64,000 bases of DNA from Stutzerimonas stutzeri. Its GTDB lineage: Bacteria; Pseudomonadota; Gammaproteobacteria; Pseudomonadales; Pseudomonadaceae. The first letter of the stretch is position 1, and each line of letters begins with the position of its first letter. Position numbers and translations under genes: made by a program. Shown piece after piece: positions 1-11,273 of this stretch. The stretch lies in assembly GCF_000219605.1 (NCBI RefSeq), contig NC_015740.1, positions 4,030,001-4,094,000 of the forward strand, read 5' to 3'. The notes beneath the pieces are model-generated. The model saw only the letters and a list, made by a program, of their open reading frames with translations, ran no database searches and had not been told where the DNA came from.

Positions 1-79
1 GCATGGGCAGCAGCAACACGTTGAGAACGGTGCCGAGCAGCTGGAACGCGACCAGCCAGGTCAGGCCTCTGAGCAGCAT
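1..79 (-). CDS. CidA/LrgA-family membrane protein, N-terminal fragment
   Basis: Only the first 26 codons lie in the window; the gene runs off the left edge. The visible peptide starts MLLRGLTWLVAFQLLGTVLN and is one hydrophobic helix, as at the N-terminus of CidA/LrgA holin-like proteins of Pseudomonas. The ATG at 79 is preceded on the minus strand by GGGAGG at a suitable distance, which supports the start. The family is linked to murein hydrolase export and pyruvate/overflow physiology. The assignment rests on a short N-terminus and is moderate. Confidence 0.55.
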   Translation of the reverse strand, partial: MLLRGLTWLVAFQLLGTVLNVLLLPM

Positions 80-283
80 GGGAGCCTCCCGCAAAATGGC
101 GACAGTATAAGGGGCAACGCGCACAGGCGCCCGCGCTGCGCTATGACGGCCCATTCGCACTGCCGATGCTGGTTTGCCAGGGCTGCGCGCCGTGCTGATC
201 TAGCCCGGTGCCAGGACGCGCTTCGGCGCGTGCCGCTCCCTACAGCCTTCCATGCTGGATCACAAGAACAATCCGGAGGACAC

Positions 284-739
284 ATGCCACAGGTACCCGT
301 CGCGCAACTCAAGGACTACATCGGCAAGGAACTGGGCCATTCCGAATGGCTGACCATCGATCAGCAGCGCGTGGATCGGTTCGCCGACTGTACCGGCGAC
401 CACCAGTTCATCCATGTCGACCCCGAGAAGGCCGCCCAGACACCCTTCGGCGGCACCATCGCCCACGGTTTCCTCTCGCTCTCACTGCTGCCGATGCTCT
501 CCGGAGACCTGCTGGTCGTGCCCGAGGGCACGCGCATGGGGGTCAACTATGGCCTGGACAGCCTGCGTTTCATTCAGCCGGTGCGCGTTGGCTCGCGGGT
601 TCGGCTGGGGCTGACGCTGATCGATGCCCACGAGAAGAATCCCGGCCAGTGGCTGCTCAAGGCCCGCGCAGTGATGGAGATCGAAGGCTCGGAGAAACCG
701 GCCTACATCGCCGAAACGCTGGCCCTGTGCATCCTCTGA
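284..739 (+). CDS. MaoC-family (R)-specific enoyl-CoA hydratase-like protein
   Basis: A 151-residue single hot-dog-fold protein. Residues around 35–75 carry the hydratase-2 motif: TGDHQFIHVD followed by FGGTIAHGFLSLS, with the Asp and His expected to be catalytic. Related enzymes (PhaJ, NodN-like) hydrate trans-2-enoyl-CoA to (R)-3-hydroxyacyl-CoA in the cytoplasm. The ATG at 284 is chosen because CCGGAGGA lies just upstream; the open frame extends further 5' to 143, but that part is not MaoC-like. Length fits stand-alone members. The physiological substrate cannot be read from sequence. Confidence 0.85.
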   Translation: MPQVPVAQLKDYIGKELGHSEWLTIDQQRVDRFADCTGDHQFIHVDPEKAAQTPFGGTIAHGFLSLSLLPMLSGDLLVVPEGTRMGVNYGLDSLRFIQPVRVGSRVRLGLTLIDAHEKNPGQWLLKARAVMEIEGSEKPAYIAETLALCIL

Positions 740-816
740 GCAGCGCGCCTGCGCGGATGTCGCAGGCCGTTGGGTTTGCGGCATACTGCGGGCCTCCTGC
801 CTGAGCGGATGCCCGC

Positions 817-2490
817 ATGCTGCGCCTCGTTCCCCTGCTGTTGATCGGCCTGCTCACCGCCTGCGGTGAGGGCGAGCCATTCACCCCTGCCGATGCGGTG
901 CTGCCCGACGGCGGCCGCTACCGCGGGGAGATCGTCGACGGCCTGCTGCAGGGCAGCGGACGTATCGACTACCCGAACGGCAGCTACTACTTCGGCGAGT
1001 TCAAGGACGGCCAATGGCACGGCTTCGGCACCTGGAACGGCGCCACCGGCGATCGCTACGAGGGCGAGTTCAAGCACGGCCTGTTCGACGGCCTCGGCCG
1101 TTTCAGCTACGCCGAAGGCGGCGTCTATCAGGGTGAATTCCATGCCGGCCGCATGCACGGTCACGGTCGCTTCAGCCAGGACGGCACCGTCTACGAAGGC
1201 GAGTTTCGCAACAACCTCTACCACGGCATGGGCCGCCTGGACTATGCCGACGGCCTCAGCCATCGCGGCCAGTTCAGCCAGGGTCAGCCGGAGGGGCCGG
1301 GCATCCGCCGCGACGCCGACGGCGAGCTCAGCGGCCACTTCAGCGCCGGTAGCCTGAACGGCGCCGGCAGCTACGTGACCGGCCAGGGCGAGCGCTACAG
1401 CGGCGAGTTCGAGAATGACCAGTTCCATGGCCAGGGCCGCTACGAGGATCTCGACGGCAACCTCTGGAGCGGCACCTTCGTCCGTGGCGAGCTCAATGGT
1501 ACCGGCAGCCACATCGCCAGCGATGGCAGCCGCTACGTCGGCCAGTTCCGCGGCTGGCGCTATCACGGCCAGGGCCGCCTCGATCGCGCCGACGGCAGCT
1601 TCTATACCGGCGGCTTTCGCCTCGGACGCTTCGACGGTGAAGGCGTGCTGACCGCTGCCGACGGCAGCGAAATGCGCGGCACCTGGCGCAACGACCGACG
1701 CGTACGCGACGAACAGGGCCGTGCCCTGCCCGATCCGCTGGAGATCGCCTTGCTGGAGCAGGGCGACCTGCTCGGCAGGGCCATCGACGCCCTGCCGCCG
1801 TCCACGCCGGCGGCGGAACTCTATACGCTGACGCTCGCCGGCGATGGTCGCCAGAGCGTGTTCATGCGCGAAGCGGACTACGTGCAACGGCTGCTGGCCG
1901 AACGTTTCGATGCCCACGGCCAGCTCAGCCTGGTCAACCATCGCGACCACCTGGCCGACCGCCCACTGGCGACCCGGGAGAACCTGGCACGTGCCATCCG
2001 TGCCCTGGCCGAGCGCAGCGGCGAGGAAGACCTGATCTTCCTCTACTTCACCAGTCACGGCTCGGCCGAACACGAACTGGTGCTGAGCCAGCCGCGTCTG
2101 AGCCTGGACGATCTGCCTGCCCGCGACCTTGCCGGACTGCTCGCTCCGCTGGCCGGGCGCAAGGCGGTGGTGGTGATCTCTGCCTGCTATTCCGGCGGCT
2201 TCATCGAGCCGCTGAAGAACCAGCAGACCCTGATCATGACCGCCGCGCGCGCCGACCGCGTGTCGTTCGGCTGCTCGGAACAGAGCGACTTCACCTACTT
2301 CGGCCGCGCGCTGTTCGCCGAAGCCCTGCAGGAAACCGACGATATCGTGCAGGCCTTCACGCTCGCTTCGGCAAAGGTTGCCGAACGCGAGCAGGCCGAC
2401 GACTATCAGGCATCGGAACCGCAATTATGGGCACCTGAACCGGTCGTCCAACGCTGGCAGGAACTGCAGCAGCGGCGCGCCGCCCAATGA
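817..2490 (+). CDS. Lipoprotein with MORN repeats and C-terminal C13 (legumain/caspase-like) peptidase domain
   Basis: 557 residues. A short signal peptide ends in a lipobox with Cys16 (LLTAC), so the protein is probably a lipoprotein. Residues about 25–290 hold some eleven MORN-type repeats of 22–24 residues, each with a Y/F-x-G-E-F…G-x-G pattern. The C-terminal part, about 320–540, is a C13-like peptidase fold: His414 in YFTSHGS and Cys457 in VISACYSGG would be the catalytic dyad. Downstream is an NAD(P)-binding protein gene 19 nt away, possibly cotranscribed. Function is unknown; envelope proteolysis is inference. The first in-frame ATG was used; no strong Shine-Dalgarno is visible. Confidence 0.8.
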   Translation: MLRLVPLLLIGLLTACGEGEPFTPADAVLPDGGRYRGEIVDGLLQGSGRIDYPNGSYYFGEFKDGQWHGFGTWNGATGDRYEGEFKHGLFDGLGRFSYAEGGVYQGEFHAGRMHGHGRFSQDGTVYEGEFRNNLYHGMGRLDYADGLSHRGQFSQGQPEGPGIRRDADGELSGHFSAGSLNGAGSYVTGQGERYSGEFENDQFHGQGRYEDLDGNLWSGTFVRGELNGTGSHIASDGSRYVGQFRGWRYHGQGRLDRADGSFYTGGFRLGRFDGEGVLTAADGSEMRGTWRNDRRVRDEQGRALPDPLEIALLEQGDLLGRAIDALPPSTPAAELYTLTLAGDGRQSVFMREADYVQRLLAERFDAHGQLSLVNHRDHLADRPLATRENLARAIRALAERSGEEDLIFLYFTSHGSAEHELVLSQPRLSLDDLPARDLAGLLAPLAGRKAVVVISACYSGGFIEPLKNQQTLIMTAARADRVSFGCSEQSDFTYFGRALFAEALQETDDIVQAFTLASAKVAEREQADDYQASEPQLWAPEPVVQRWQELQQRRAAQ

Positions 2491-2509
2491 TCGCCACAGG
2501 AGCACAACC

Positions 2510-3151
2510 ATGTATTTGACGCCACAGCGCATTCTGCTTGCCGGCGCCACCGGACTCACTGGCGAGCACCTGCTCGATCGACTGCTCAACGAACCCACCG
2601 TCGAACGCGTGCTGGCGCCGACGCGCAAGCCGCTGGCCGCGCATCAGCGCCTGGAAAACCCGGTCGGCGAGCTGCCGGCGCTGCTGCCGACGCTGAGCGG
2701 CACGATCGACACGGCCTTCTGCTGCCTGGGCAGCACGCTCAAGCAGGCCGGCAGCCAGGAGGCCTTCCGCGCCATCGATCATGACCTGGTGCTGGCATTC
2801 GCCCGCCGCGCCAAGGAAATGGGGGCCCGGCATCTGCTGGTGATCAGCTCGCTCGGTGCCAACCCGGACAGCTCGATCTTCTACCTCAAGGTCAAGGGCG
2901 AGATGGAAGCGGCGCTGCAGCAGCAGGACTGGCCGCAGCTGACCATCGCGCGCCCGTCGCAACTGCTCGGCCCGCGTCTGGAAATGCGCCTGAGCGAACG
3001 CATCGCCGCGCCGCTGTCGCAGCTCTTGCCAGGCAAGTACCACGGGATCGAAGCCTGCACCCTGGCGCGGGCGCTCTGGCGCCTGGCGCTGGAGGAAGGC
3101 GATGGCGTGCGCATCGTCGAGTCGGACGAACTGCGCAAGTTGGGGAAATAA
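2510..3151 (+). CDS. NAD(P)-binding Rossmann-fold oxidoreductase-like protein
   Basis: 213 residues. The N-terminus has a dinucleotide-binding loop, [14 protein letters not shown], typical of atypical short-chain dehydrogenases (NmrA/HTATIP2-like). [14 protein letters not shown] and [13 protein letters not shown] resemble the conserved Ser and YxxxK segments of this group. The ATG at 2510 has CAGGAG about 8 nt upstream. It follows the MORN–C13 gene by 19 nt on the same strand. A strong hairpin with a T-run follows the stop, so it ends the transcript. The substrate is unknown. Confidence 0.75.
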   Translation: MYLTPQRILLAGATGLTGEHLLDRLLNEPTVERVLAPTRKPLAAHQRLENPVGELPALLPTLSGTIDTAFCCLGSTLKQAGSQEAFRAIDHDLVLAFARRAKEMGARHLLVISSLGANPDSSIFYLKVKGEMEAALQQQDWPQLTIARPSQLLGPRLEMRLSERIAAPLSQLLPGKYHGIEACTLARALWRLALEEGDGVRIVESDELRKLGK

Positions 3152-3171
3152 CAGGCGGGAAGCTGCAAGCA

Positions 3172-3224
3172 GCGTAGCGTGGATGTCGTTTCTCACATCG
3201 ACGCTACGCCCATCTGGCTTTTTC
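3172..3224 (+). terminator. Hairpin terminator between convergent genes
   Basis: A 9-bp stem, GCGTAGCGT (3172–3180) with ACGCTACGC (3201–3209), continues as a 5-bp inner stem GATGT/ACATC after a one-base mismatch. A CTTTTTC run follows at about 3218–3224. It sits between the NAD(P)-binding gene and orn, which converge on it. Confidence 0.6.
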
Positions 3225-3257
3225 TGCGGCTTGTGGCTAGCCGCCGAAGCGGCTCTA

Positions 3258-4635
<1,378 letters not shown>

Positions 4636-4758
4636 GGCCGGCAATCATCTAACCAGGGTCACCCAGTCTAGCCGCCTACCGACGCGCCATACAGGCCGCA
4701 GCCCGCCGGGTTCGGCATGCTAGACTCGCCGACCAAAACTCCGAGACAGCCCCAACCC

Positions 4759-5790
4759 ATGGCCAAACGCCAACTCAACCGCCGGCAAAGCTGGCGCATC
4801 GAGAAGATCCAGGAAGAGCGCGCCGCCCGTGCCGCGCGTCGCGAGAGCCGTGCCCTCGAGGAGCTGGAGGGCGGCGACCTGGGCCCGGAACAGACCGGGC
4901 TGGTCATCGCGCATTTCGGCGTACAGGTCGAGGTCGAGGCACTGGAGGGCGAACACAGCGGGCAGGTGTTCCGCTGCCACTTGCGGGCCAACCTGCCGGC
5001 ACTGGTCACCGGCGACCGCGTGGTCTGGCGCCCGGGCAACCAGGGCATCGGCGTCATCGTCGCGCAGCTGCCGCGGCATTCGGAGCTGTGCCGGCCGGAC
5101 ATGCGCGGTCAGCTCAAGCCCGTGGCGGCCAATGTCGACCTGATCGTCATTGTCTTCGCCCCGCTCCCCGAGCCGCACGCCAACCTGATCGACCGCTATC
5201 TCATCGCCGCCGAGCACGCGGGCATCGCACCGCTGCTGCTGCTGAACAAGGCCGACCTGATCGACGAACACAACGAGGTGGCGCTGAACCGGCTCCTGGA
5301 CGTGTACCGCCAACTGGATTATCCGCTGCTGGAGGTCTCGGCCCATGGCGGCGCCGGCATGGATGAGCTGAAGGCGCGCCTGGACGGCCATGTCAGCGTG
5401 TTCGTCGGGCAATCCGGGGTGGGCAAGTCGTCGCTGGTCAACAGCCTGTTGCCGGGCGTGGACACCCGCGTCGGCGCGCTGTCGGAAATGACCGGCAAGG
5501 GTACGCACACGACCACCACCGCGCGACTGTTCCACTTCCCCGGTGGCGGCGAGCTGATCGACTCACCCGGCATTCGCGAATTCGGCCTCGGCCACGTCAG
5601 CCGCGCCGATGTGGAAGCGGGCTTCATCGAATTCCAGGAGCTGCTCGGCCACTGTCGCTTCCGCGATTGCAAGCATGATCGCGAACCGGGCTGCGCACTG
5701 CTCAAGGCGCTGGAAGACGGCCGCATCCAGCCGCAACGCATGGCCAGCTACCGGCACATCCTCAGCAGCCTGCCGGAATCGGACTACTGA
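4759..5790 (+). CDS. rsgA: Small ribosomal subunit biogenesis GTPase RsgA
   Basis: 343 residues from the ATG at 4759 ([10 protein letters not shown]), the conserved N-terminus; an upstream in-frame ATG at 4717 adds a non-conserved leader. Circularly permuted GTPase with an N-terminal OB fold, then NKAD (G4), [12 protein letters not shown] (G1), TGKGTHTTT (G2) and DSPGIREF (G3), and a C-terminal zinc-binding [14 protein letters not shown]. It acts in late 30S maturation. It is convergent with motB, with only 12 nt between stop codons. Confidence 0.96.
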   Translation: MAKRQLNRRQSWRIEKIQEERAARAARRESRALEELEGGDLGPEQTGLVIAHFGVQVEVEALEGEHSGQVFRCHLRANLPALVTGDRVVWRPGNQGIGVIVAQLPRHSELCRPDMRGQLKPVAANVDLIVIVFAPLPEPHANLIDRYLIAAEHAGIAPLLLLNKADLIDEHNEVALNRLLDVYRQLDYPLLEVSAHGGAGMDELKARLDGHVSVFVGQSGVGKSSLVNSLLPGVDTRVGALSEMTGKGTHTTTTARLFHFPGGGELIDSPGIREFGLGHVSRADVEAGFIEFQELLGHCRFRDCKHDREPGCALLKALEDGRIQPQRMASYRHILSSLPESDY

Positions 5791-5802
5791 TAAGCGGGCT
5801 GA

Positions 5803-6813
5803 TCAGCGCGCACCGGGCTCACTGAACTTCAGCACGCCATCCTCGAAGATGTTCAGCCGCTCGCGCAGCTGTTGCGGCTGCAACGGCTCATTGAGCGCCG
5901 GCGCGCCACCGCCACCGCCGCTTGCTGGCGGCTGAGCCGCCTCGCCGGCATCGGACTTCTGCGACACATCGGGCTGCTCGCCCTCGATGGAGCGCTGCGC
6001 CTTCTTGGTCAGCACAAGGATATCGATGCGACGGTTCACCGGATTGAACGGGTCCTTGCGATCGAACAGCGCAGAGGATGCGTAGCCGACCACCCGCGCG
6101 ATCTGCTCTTCCGGATAGCCACCGTACACCAGCGTTCGCCGGGCCGCGTTGGCGCGGCTGGCCGACAGCTCCCAGTTGCCGAAGTCACCACGCCCGGAAA
6201 ACGGCTTGGCGTCGGTGTGCCCGCTGATGCTGATCTTGTTCGGCACCGCGGCGATGGTGTCCACCAGCGCCAGCAGGATGTCCTCGAAGTAAGGCTGTAG
6301 CTGGGCGCTGCCGAGGGCGAACATCGGTCGGTTCTCGGCATCCATGATCTGGATGCGCAGGCCGTCCTGGGTGATCTCGAAGAGGATCTGGTCCTTGAAC
6401 TTCTGCAGCTCGGGGTTCTCGTCGACCTTGTTCTGCAGTTCCTGCAGCAGCAACTCCAGCCGCTCGCGCTCGATCTGCTCGGCGAACGTCTCGGCCTGCT
6501 GGGCGTCGATCTGCGCCTCGCTCTGCGCCGGCTCCAGCTCGGGATTGAGGGTGCGGTCCGGCGAAGGCGTCGGCGTGCCGCCCAGATCGATGACATGGGG
6601 GCTGGCGCTTTCGGTGAACCCGATGGGGTCCTGAAAGTAGCCGGAGATCAGCTTCTTCTGTTCCGGCGTGGCCGAACTCATCAGCCACATCACCAGGAAG
6701 AACGCCGTCATCGCCGTGGCGAAGTCGGCGAAGGCGATCTTCCAGGCGCCACCGTGATGACCGCCAGCGACCTTCTTGACCCGCTTGACGATGATCGGTT
6801 GGGTATTGTCCAT
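5803..6813 (-). CDS. motB: Flagellar motor stator protein MotB
   Basis: 336 residues. The N-terminus has one membrane helix with the proton-carrying Asp30 in AFADFATAMTAFFLVMWLM, followed by a plug/linker and a C-terminal OmpA-like peptidoglycan-binding domain (ISGHTDAKPF, LSASRANAARR). The tail is Ala/Gly/Pro-rich. It pairs with MotA, encoded 8 nt upstream on the same strand, to form the H+-driven stator in the inner membrane. Matches the motAB pair next to rsgA in Pseudomonas. Confidence 0.96.
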   Translation of the reverse strand: MDNTQPIIVKRVKKVAGGHHGGAWKIAFADFATAMTAFFLVMWLMSSATPEQKKLISGYFQDPIGFTESASPHVIDLGGTPTPSPDRTLNPELEPAQSEAQIDAQQAETFAEQIERERLELLLQELQNKVDENPELQKFKDQILFEITQDGLRIQIMDAENRPMFALGSAQLQPYFEDILLALVDTIAAVPNKISISGHTDAKPFSGRGDFGNWELSASRANAARRTLVYGGYPEEQIARVVGYASSALFDRKDPFNPVNRRIDILVLTKKAQRSIEGEQPDVSQKSDAGEAAQPPASGGGGGAPALNEPLQPQQLRERLNIFEDGVLKFSEPGAR

Positions 6814-6821
6814 GGCGAACC

Positions 6822-7673
6822 TTAGCTGCCACGCATGGCTTGCTCGAGCTCGGAGAAGCTCGGGCGGTGCGCCGGATAGAGAACCTTACGGCCGAACTCG
6901 ACGGCCAGGCTCGGCGGCATGCCGGACGCCGAGGCCACCAGAGTCGCCTTGATCGCCTCATATACGTTCAGCTCCTCCTTGGCATCGTGCTCCAGCGCCG
7001 CCGCCAGCGGGCCGAAGAAGCCGTAGGAGGCGAGAATACCGAGGAAGGTACCCACCAGCGCCGACCCCACCTTGTAGCCGATCATCGCGTTGTCCGCCTC
7101 AGCGAGGATGGACATGGTGATCACGATACCCAGCACCGCCGCGACGATACCCATCGCCGGCAGGCCGTCGGCCACCTTGCTGACCGCGTGGGCCGGATGA
7201 TCGAGTTCCTCCTTCAGGCTGGTCAGCTCCATGTCGAACAGGCCTTCCAGCTCATGGGGCGCCATGTTGCCGGAAGACATGATGCGCAGGTAGTCGCAGG
7301 TGAAGGCGGTCATCCGCTCGTCCTGCAGGAAGCCCGGGTACTTGCTGAACAGCGGGCTCGCGGCCGGGTCCTCGAGGTCAGCCTCGATGGCCATCATGCC
7401 TTCACGGCGGCTCTTGTTCAGAATCGCGTAGAGCAGGCTGAGCACTTCCAGGTAATAGGCGTGGGTGAAGCGCGTGCTGAACATCTTCAGCGACTTCTTG
7501 AAGACGATCATGGTGGTGCTGCCCGGGTTGGCCTGCAGGAAGCCACCCAGCGCCGCGCCGCCGATGATCATCACCTCGAAGGGATGGATGAGCGCGCCGA
7601 TCTTGCCGCCGGATAGTACGAACCCGCCCAGCACGCTGGCGAACACGACGATGATGCCGATGATTTTGACCAT
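6822..7673 (-). CDS. motA: Flagellar motor stator protein MotA
   Basis: 283 residues with four predicted membrane helices and a cytoplasmic loop, ending in the conserved FSELEQAMRG. The N-terminus MVKIIGIIVVFASVLGGF is the family start, so ATG 7673 is secure. Directly upstream on the coding strand lies ACCTCCT, an anti-Shine-Dalgarno-like string rather than a ribosome binding site. Operon with motB. A weak flagellar-type -10 (TCCGATAA) lies about 110 nt upstream. Confidence 0.96.
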   Translation of the reverse strand: MVKIIGIIVVFASVLGGFVLSGGKIGALIHPFEVMIIGGAALGGFLQANPGSTTMIVFKKSLKMFSTRFTHAYYLEVLSLLYAILNKSRREGMMAIEADLEDPAASPLFSKYPGFLQDERMTAFTCDYLRIMSSGNMAPHELEGLFDMELTSLKEELDHPAHAVSKVADGLPAMGIVAAVLGIVITMSILAEADNAMIGYKVGSALVGTFLGILASYGFFGPLAAALEHDAKEELNVYEAIKATLVASASGMPPSLAVEFGRKVLYPAHRPSFSELEQAMRGS

Positions 7674-7781
7674 AGGAGGTACGTCTGGAACCTGATTACG
7701 AGCCGTTCGGACTGCGGCAACAACTGCCGCAAAACCCCGCCGTACGGCCTTGCAGAAGGAATGTTGGAAGAATTGTTCTGG

Positions 7782-7789
7782 TTATCGGA
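7782..7789 (-). promoter_or_regulatory. Possible flagellar-type (sigma-28) -10 element upstream of motA
   Basis: The minus strand reads TCCGATAA here, a 7 of 8 match to the GCCGATAA flagellar -10. The -35 region, about 15 nt upstream, is a poor match to the consensus, so this is a weak candidate only. Confidence 0.25.
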
Positions 7790-7837
7790 ACTTTTGCGCC
7801 AGACTAAAGGCCATCCCGATGAAAAGCTAGTTCGGCC

Positions 7838-9361
7838 ATGACCACCACACCCCCGCTGCCCCGTACGCTACCTGCCTGGATCAAGGCACTCGATGACGCT
7901 CCCCTGCCCGCCTTCGCCGCCGTTCATGGCAAGGTGCGCCTGGCGCTGCGCGACGCCAGCAAGTCGATGCGGCAGATTGCCGAGCTGATTCAGGACAGCC
8001 CGGTGCTGGCGCTGCGCTTCATTCAGGAAGCCAATCGCGGCATCGGCGATGGCCAGCCAGCGGAAAGCCTCGAGGTCGCGCTCAGCCGCATCGGCCTGCA
8101 ACGCGCCGAGGCGCTGCTGGCTCGCATACCGGCGATGGAGGCCCAGGACATGCCGCGGCCGCTGCGTCAGGTGGTGCTGATCAGCCGGCATGCCAGCCAG
8201 CAGGCCAACGGGCTGTTCGCCGCCCGCCTCGCACGGCTGTGGCAGGACATCCACTGGGGCAGCCTGCTGTTTCTCGCCCCGGCCTGGGCGCTGGTCGGCG
8301 CCTATCCGCTTCTGCTGGACGCCTGGGAGCAGCGAGTGCTGGTCAAGGGCGAACCGGCCAGCCGCGTCGAGCGCGAACTGCTCGGCGTTTCCCTGCTGGA
8401 ACTGTGCCTCGCGCTCGCTGAGCACTGGCGCCTGCCGGACTGGATCATTCAGGGCTACCGCCTGCTGGGCGCCGACCGGCGCAGGCTGATCAAGGCGCTG
8501 CACATTGCCCACGACAACGAGCACCCGCTGCACCAGCAGCAGATGCTCGACGCCGATCCGGAATTGCGGCGCTGGCTGACGCTGCCGAGCAACACCATCG
8601 TACTGGCCAACGGCCTGGCGCTGTCGGCGCACCACAGCTGGAGCGGCATCCACAGCCTGCGCTGGCAACGTCTGGCCGGGCTGTATCTGCAGGTCCCGCT
8701 GGGGGAATTGCAGCAGATGGTGCACCAGCAGGCGGTCATCAGCGCCCGCGATTTCGGCGCGACCGATCTCTGGCACCCCGCCCAAGGGTTGCTGTGGCCG
8801 AGTGGCAGCCGCTTCCAGGTGTTGCGCGAAGTGTCCGCGGCCACATCTGCACCGACGGCCGATCTGACCGAATGGCGCGAGCACTGCCGCCGCCTGCTTG
8901 CCGAACCCAGCCCGTTCAGCAACGTGCTGCAGCTGACCGCCACCGCCAGCCAGGCCCTGACCAGCGCCGGCATGCAACGCTCGCTGGTATTGCTGGTGGA
9001 TCGCAAGCAGAACCGCCTCGTCGCCCAGCAATGCGTCGGCCTGCCCGGCGATGCCGCACGGTTGACGCTTGCACCGGAGCAGAGCCAGGTCGTGCGTCGC
9101 CTGCTGGAAAAACCGGCCCAGCTGCGTCTGCAGCCGGCCAACATGGCACAGTTTTCCGCGCTGCTGCCCGGCGGCCTCAAGGCACTGTTCGCCGGCGAAC
9201 ACCTGCTACTGCGCTCGCTGGGCGTCGACGGCCGGGTATTGATGCTGGTCGTGGCCGATCAGAACGGCGCGCCGCTGTCCGACGCCAGCGTGCAAACATT
9301 CGCTAAAACATCACAATGCATCGAGCGCGCTTTGAGTCTGTTCGGCAGGCGCGGGGGCTGA
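7838..9361 (+). CDS. HDOD-domain protein
   Basis: 507 residues. Residues about 15–230 fit an HDOD domain, a degenerate HD hydrolase fold: LPAFAAVHGKVRLALRD…MRQIAELIQDSPVLALRFIQEAN. The C-terminal ~170 residues look like a GAF-type sensory region, but this is uncertain. HDOD proteins are scaffolds or regulators in stress and c-di-GMP signalling; no catalytic function is evident. It is divergent from motA and upstream of rhdA, as PA4955 is in PAO1. Confidence 0.7.
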   Translation: MTTTPPLPRTLPAWIKALDDAPLPAFAAVHGKVRLALRDASKSMRQIAELIQDSPVLALRFIQEANRGIGDGQPAESLEVALSRIGLQRAEALLARIPAMEAQDMPRPLRQVVLISRHASQQANGLFAARLARLWQDIHWGSLLFLAPAWALVGAYPLLLDAWEQRVLVKGEPASRVERELLGVSLLELCLALAEHWRLPDWIIQGYRLLGADRRRLIKALHIAHDNEHPLHQQQMLDADPELRRWLTLPSNTIVLANGLALSAHHSWSGIHSLRWQRLAGLYLQVPLGELQQMVHQQAVISARDFGATDLWHPAQGLLWPSGSRFQVLREVSAATSAPTADLTEWREHCRRLLAEPSPFSNVLQLTATASQALTSAGMQRSLVLLVDRKQNRLVAQQCVGLPGDAARLTLAPEQSQVVRRLLEKPAQLRLQPANMAQFSALLPGGLKALFAGEHLLLRSLGVDGRVLMLVVADQNGAPLSDASVQTFAKTSQCIERALSLFGRRGG

Positions 9362-9408
9362 GCTTTTTCGCTAGACTTCGCCCCTTCAACGACTAGTCGA
9401 GGCCTGCC

Positions 9409-10224
9409 GTGTCCGCCTTTTCCAATCTGCCACTGGTGATCGAGCCCGCCGATCTAGCCACCCGCCTCGATGCGCCCGAGCTGATCCTGGTCGATCTGAC
9501 CAGTGCTGCCCGCTATGCCGAAGGCCACCTGCCGGGCGCCCGCTTCGTCGACCCCAAACAGACCCAACTGGGCCGACCGCCCGCACCAGGCCTGCTGCCC
9601 GAACAGGCGCAGCTGGAACGGGTGTTCGGCGCGCTGGGCCATCGCCCCGATGCGGTGTACGTGGTGTACGACGACGAAGGCGGCGGCTGGGCCGGACGCT
9701 TCATCTGGTTGCTCGACGTGATCGGCCACCGGCACTACCACTATCTCAACGGCGGGCTGCATGCCTGGCTGGACGAAGCCCGTCCGCTGAGCCGGGAGAT
9801 ACCCGAAGCGGCGACCGGTACACCGCACCTGGTCGTGGACGACGCCCCGACCGCCACCCGCCGCTACATCGAGAGCCGCCTCGGCGCCGACGACCTGGTG
9901 ATCTGGGACGCCCGCTCGCCGGCCGAATACCGCGGCGAGAAGCTCTTCGCCGCCCGCGGAGGCCATATCCCCGGGGCGGTCAATTTCGAGTGGACCGCCG
10001 CCATGGACCCCGCCCGCGCGTTGCGCATCCGCGAAGACATCGCCGAGCGCCTGCTGGCACTGGGCATCGTTCCGGACAAGGAAATCGTCACCCACTGCCA
10101 GACTCACCACCGCTCCGGCTTCACCTACCTGCTGGCCAAGGCGCTGGGCTATCCCCGCGTCAAGGGCTATGCCGGTTCCTGGGCCGAATGGGGCAACCTG
10201 CCTGACACCCCGGTGCAGCAATGA
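9409..10224 (+). CDS. rhdA: Thiosulfate:cyanide sulfurtransferase (rhodanese)
   Basis: 271 residues in two rhodanese domains. The second carries the active-site loop CQTHHRS with Cys230, the loop and position known for Azotobacter vinelandii RhdA. The enzyme transfers sulfane sulfur from thiosulfate to cyanide or thiol acceptors via a cysteine persulfide. Translation starts at GTG 9409 (GTG TCC GCC TTT). It ends 11 nt before psd, so the two are probably cotranscribed, as in other Pseudomonas. Confidence 0.93.
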   Translation: MSAFSNLPLVIEPADLATRLDAPELILVDLTSAARYAEGHLPGARFVDPKQTQLGRPPAPGLLPEQAQLERVFGALGHRPDAVYVVYDDEGGGWAGRFIWLLDVIGHRHYHYLNGGLHAWLDEARPLSREIPEAATGTPHLVVDDAPTATRRYIESRLGADDLVIWDARSPAEYRGEKLFAARGGHIPGAVNFEWTAAMDPARALRIREDIAERLLALGIVPDKEIVTHCQTHHRSGFTYLLAKALGYPRVKGYAGSWAEWGNLPDTPVQQ

Positions 10225-10235
10225 AAAGGACACAC

Positions 10236-11129
10236 ATGAAAGACCGCCTGTTCGTCATCAGCCAGTATGTGCTGCCGCATCACCTGATTTCCCGCCTGGC
10301 CGGCTGCCTGGCCGAATGCCGCCTGCCCTGGGTGAAGAACACGTTCATCAAGTGGTTCGTCCGGCATTTTCAGGTCGACATGCGCGAGGCGCAGATCGAG
10401 GAACCGACGGCCTACGAACATTTCAACGCCTTCTTCACCCGCGCCCTGAAGGACGGCGCCCGTCCGCTGGACAGCACGCCCGGCGCGATCCTCAACCCCT
10501 GCGACGGCGCCATCAGCCAGCTCGGCAAGATCGAGCAGGGCCGCATCTTCCAGGCCAAGGGCCACAGTTTCAGCGCCATGGAGCTGCTCGGCGGCGATCA
10601 TGAGCGTGCAGCACCGTTCATGGGCGGCGCCTTCGCCACGGTGTACCTATCGCCCAAGGACTACCACCGCGTGCATATGCCGGTCAGCGGCACGCTGCGG
10701 GAGATGGTCTATGTGCCGGGGCGGATCTTCTCGGTCAACACCGTCACGGCGCAGGGCGTGCCAGAGCTGTTCGCGCGCAACGAGCGGGTCGTCTGCCTGT
10801 TCGACACCGAGCACGGCCCCATGGCGATGGTTCTGGTGGGCGCGATGATCGTTGCCAGCATCGAGACCGTCTGGGCCGGGCTGGTGACCCCGCCCAAGCG
10901 CAGCCTGAAGACCTTCCGCTACGACGAAGCGGCTCGCGCGCCTATCCACCTGGAAAAGGGCGCGGAGATGGGCCGTTTCAAACTGGGCTCCACCGTGATC
11001 CTGCTGTTCGGGCCGGACCGCGTGCGCTGGGCCGAACAGCTCGGCCCGCTGAGCCCGGTGTGCATGGGCGAGTCGCTGGGTCAGGCGGCGATCACCGCAG
11101 CCGCGAGCGAGGCCATCGAGCTTCAGTAA
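10236..11129 (+). CDS. psd: Phosphatidylserine decarboxylase proenzyme
   Basis: 297 residues from ATG 10236 ([16 protein letters not shown]); AAAAGGA lies 6–12 nt upstream, which favours it over the ATG at 10221 that overlaps the rhdA stop. It makes phosphatidylethanolamine at the inner membrane. The self-cleavage site LGST is present, with Ser252 expected to become the pyruvoyl group of the small subunit. Other conserved segments are [11 protein letters not shown] and [11 protein letters not shown]. Confidence 0.96.
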   Translation: MKDRLFVISQYVLPHHLISRLAGCLAECRLPWVKNTFIKWFVRHFQVDMREAQIEEPTAYEHFNAFFTRALKDGARPLDSTPGAILNPCDGAISQLGKIEQGRIFQAKGHSFSAMELLGGDHERAAPFMGGAFATVYLSPKDYHRVHMPVSGTLREMVYVPGRIFSVNTVTAQGVPELFARNERVVCLFDTEHGPMAMVLVGAMIVASIETVWAGLVTPPKRSLKTFRYDEAARAPIHLEKGAEMGRFKLGSTVILLFGPDRVRWAEQLGPLSPVCMGESLGQAAITAAASEAIELQ

Positions 11130-11273
11130 AAGGCGGGGCGCGACATTTCGGTAGCCCTCGGCTGCCGAATATCGGGTAATATCATCGAGCCATCATTTAG
11201 TCCTGCCCGTGCCGGCAGATATTGATAGAGTTCACATTACCCATGCCCTGAGCCGCCGCGGAGTCCGCCCGTT

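Noticed and set aside
703..2424. 573-residue open frame on the minus strand
   Set aside because: Ala/Glu-rich antisense shadow of the MORN–C13 gene, produced by high third-position GC. It shows no domain.
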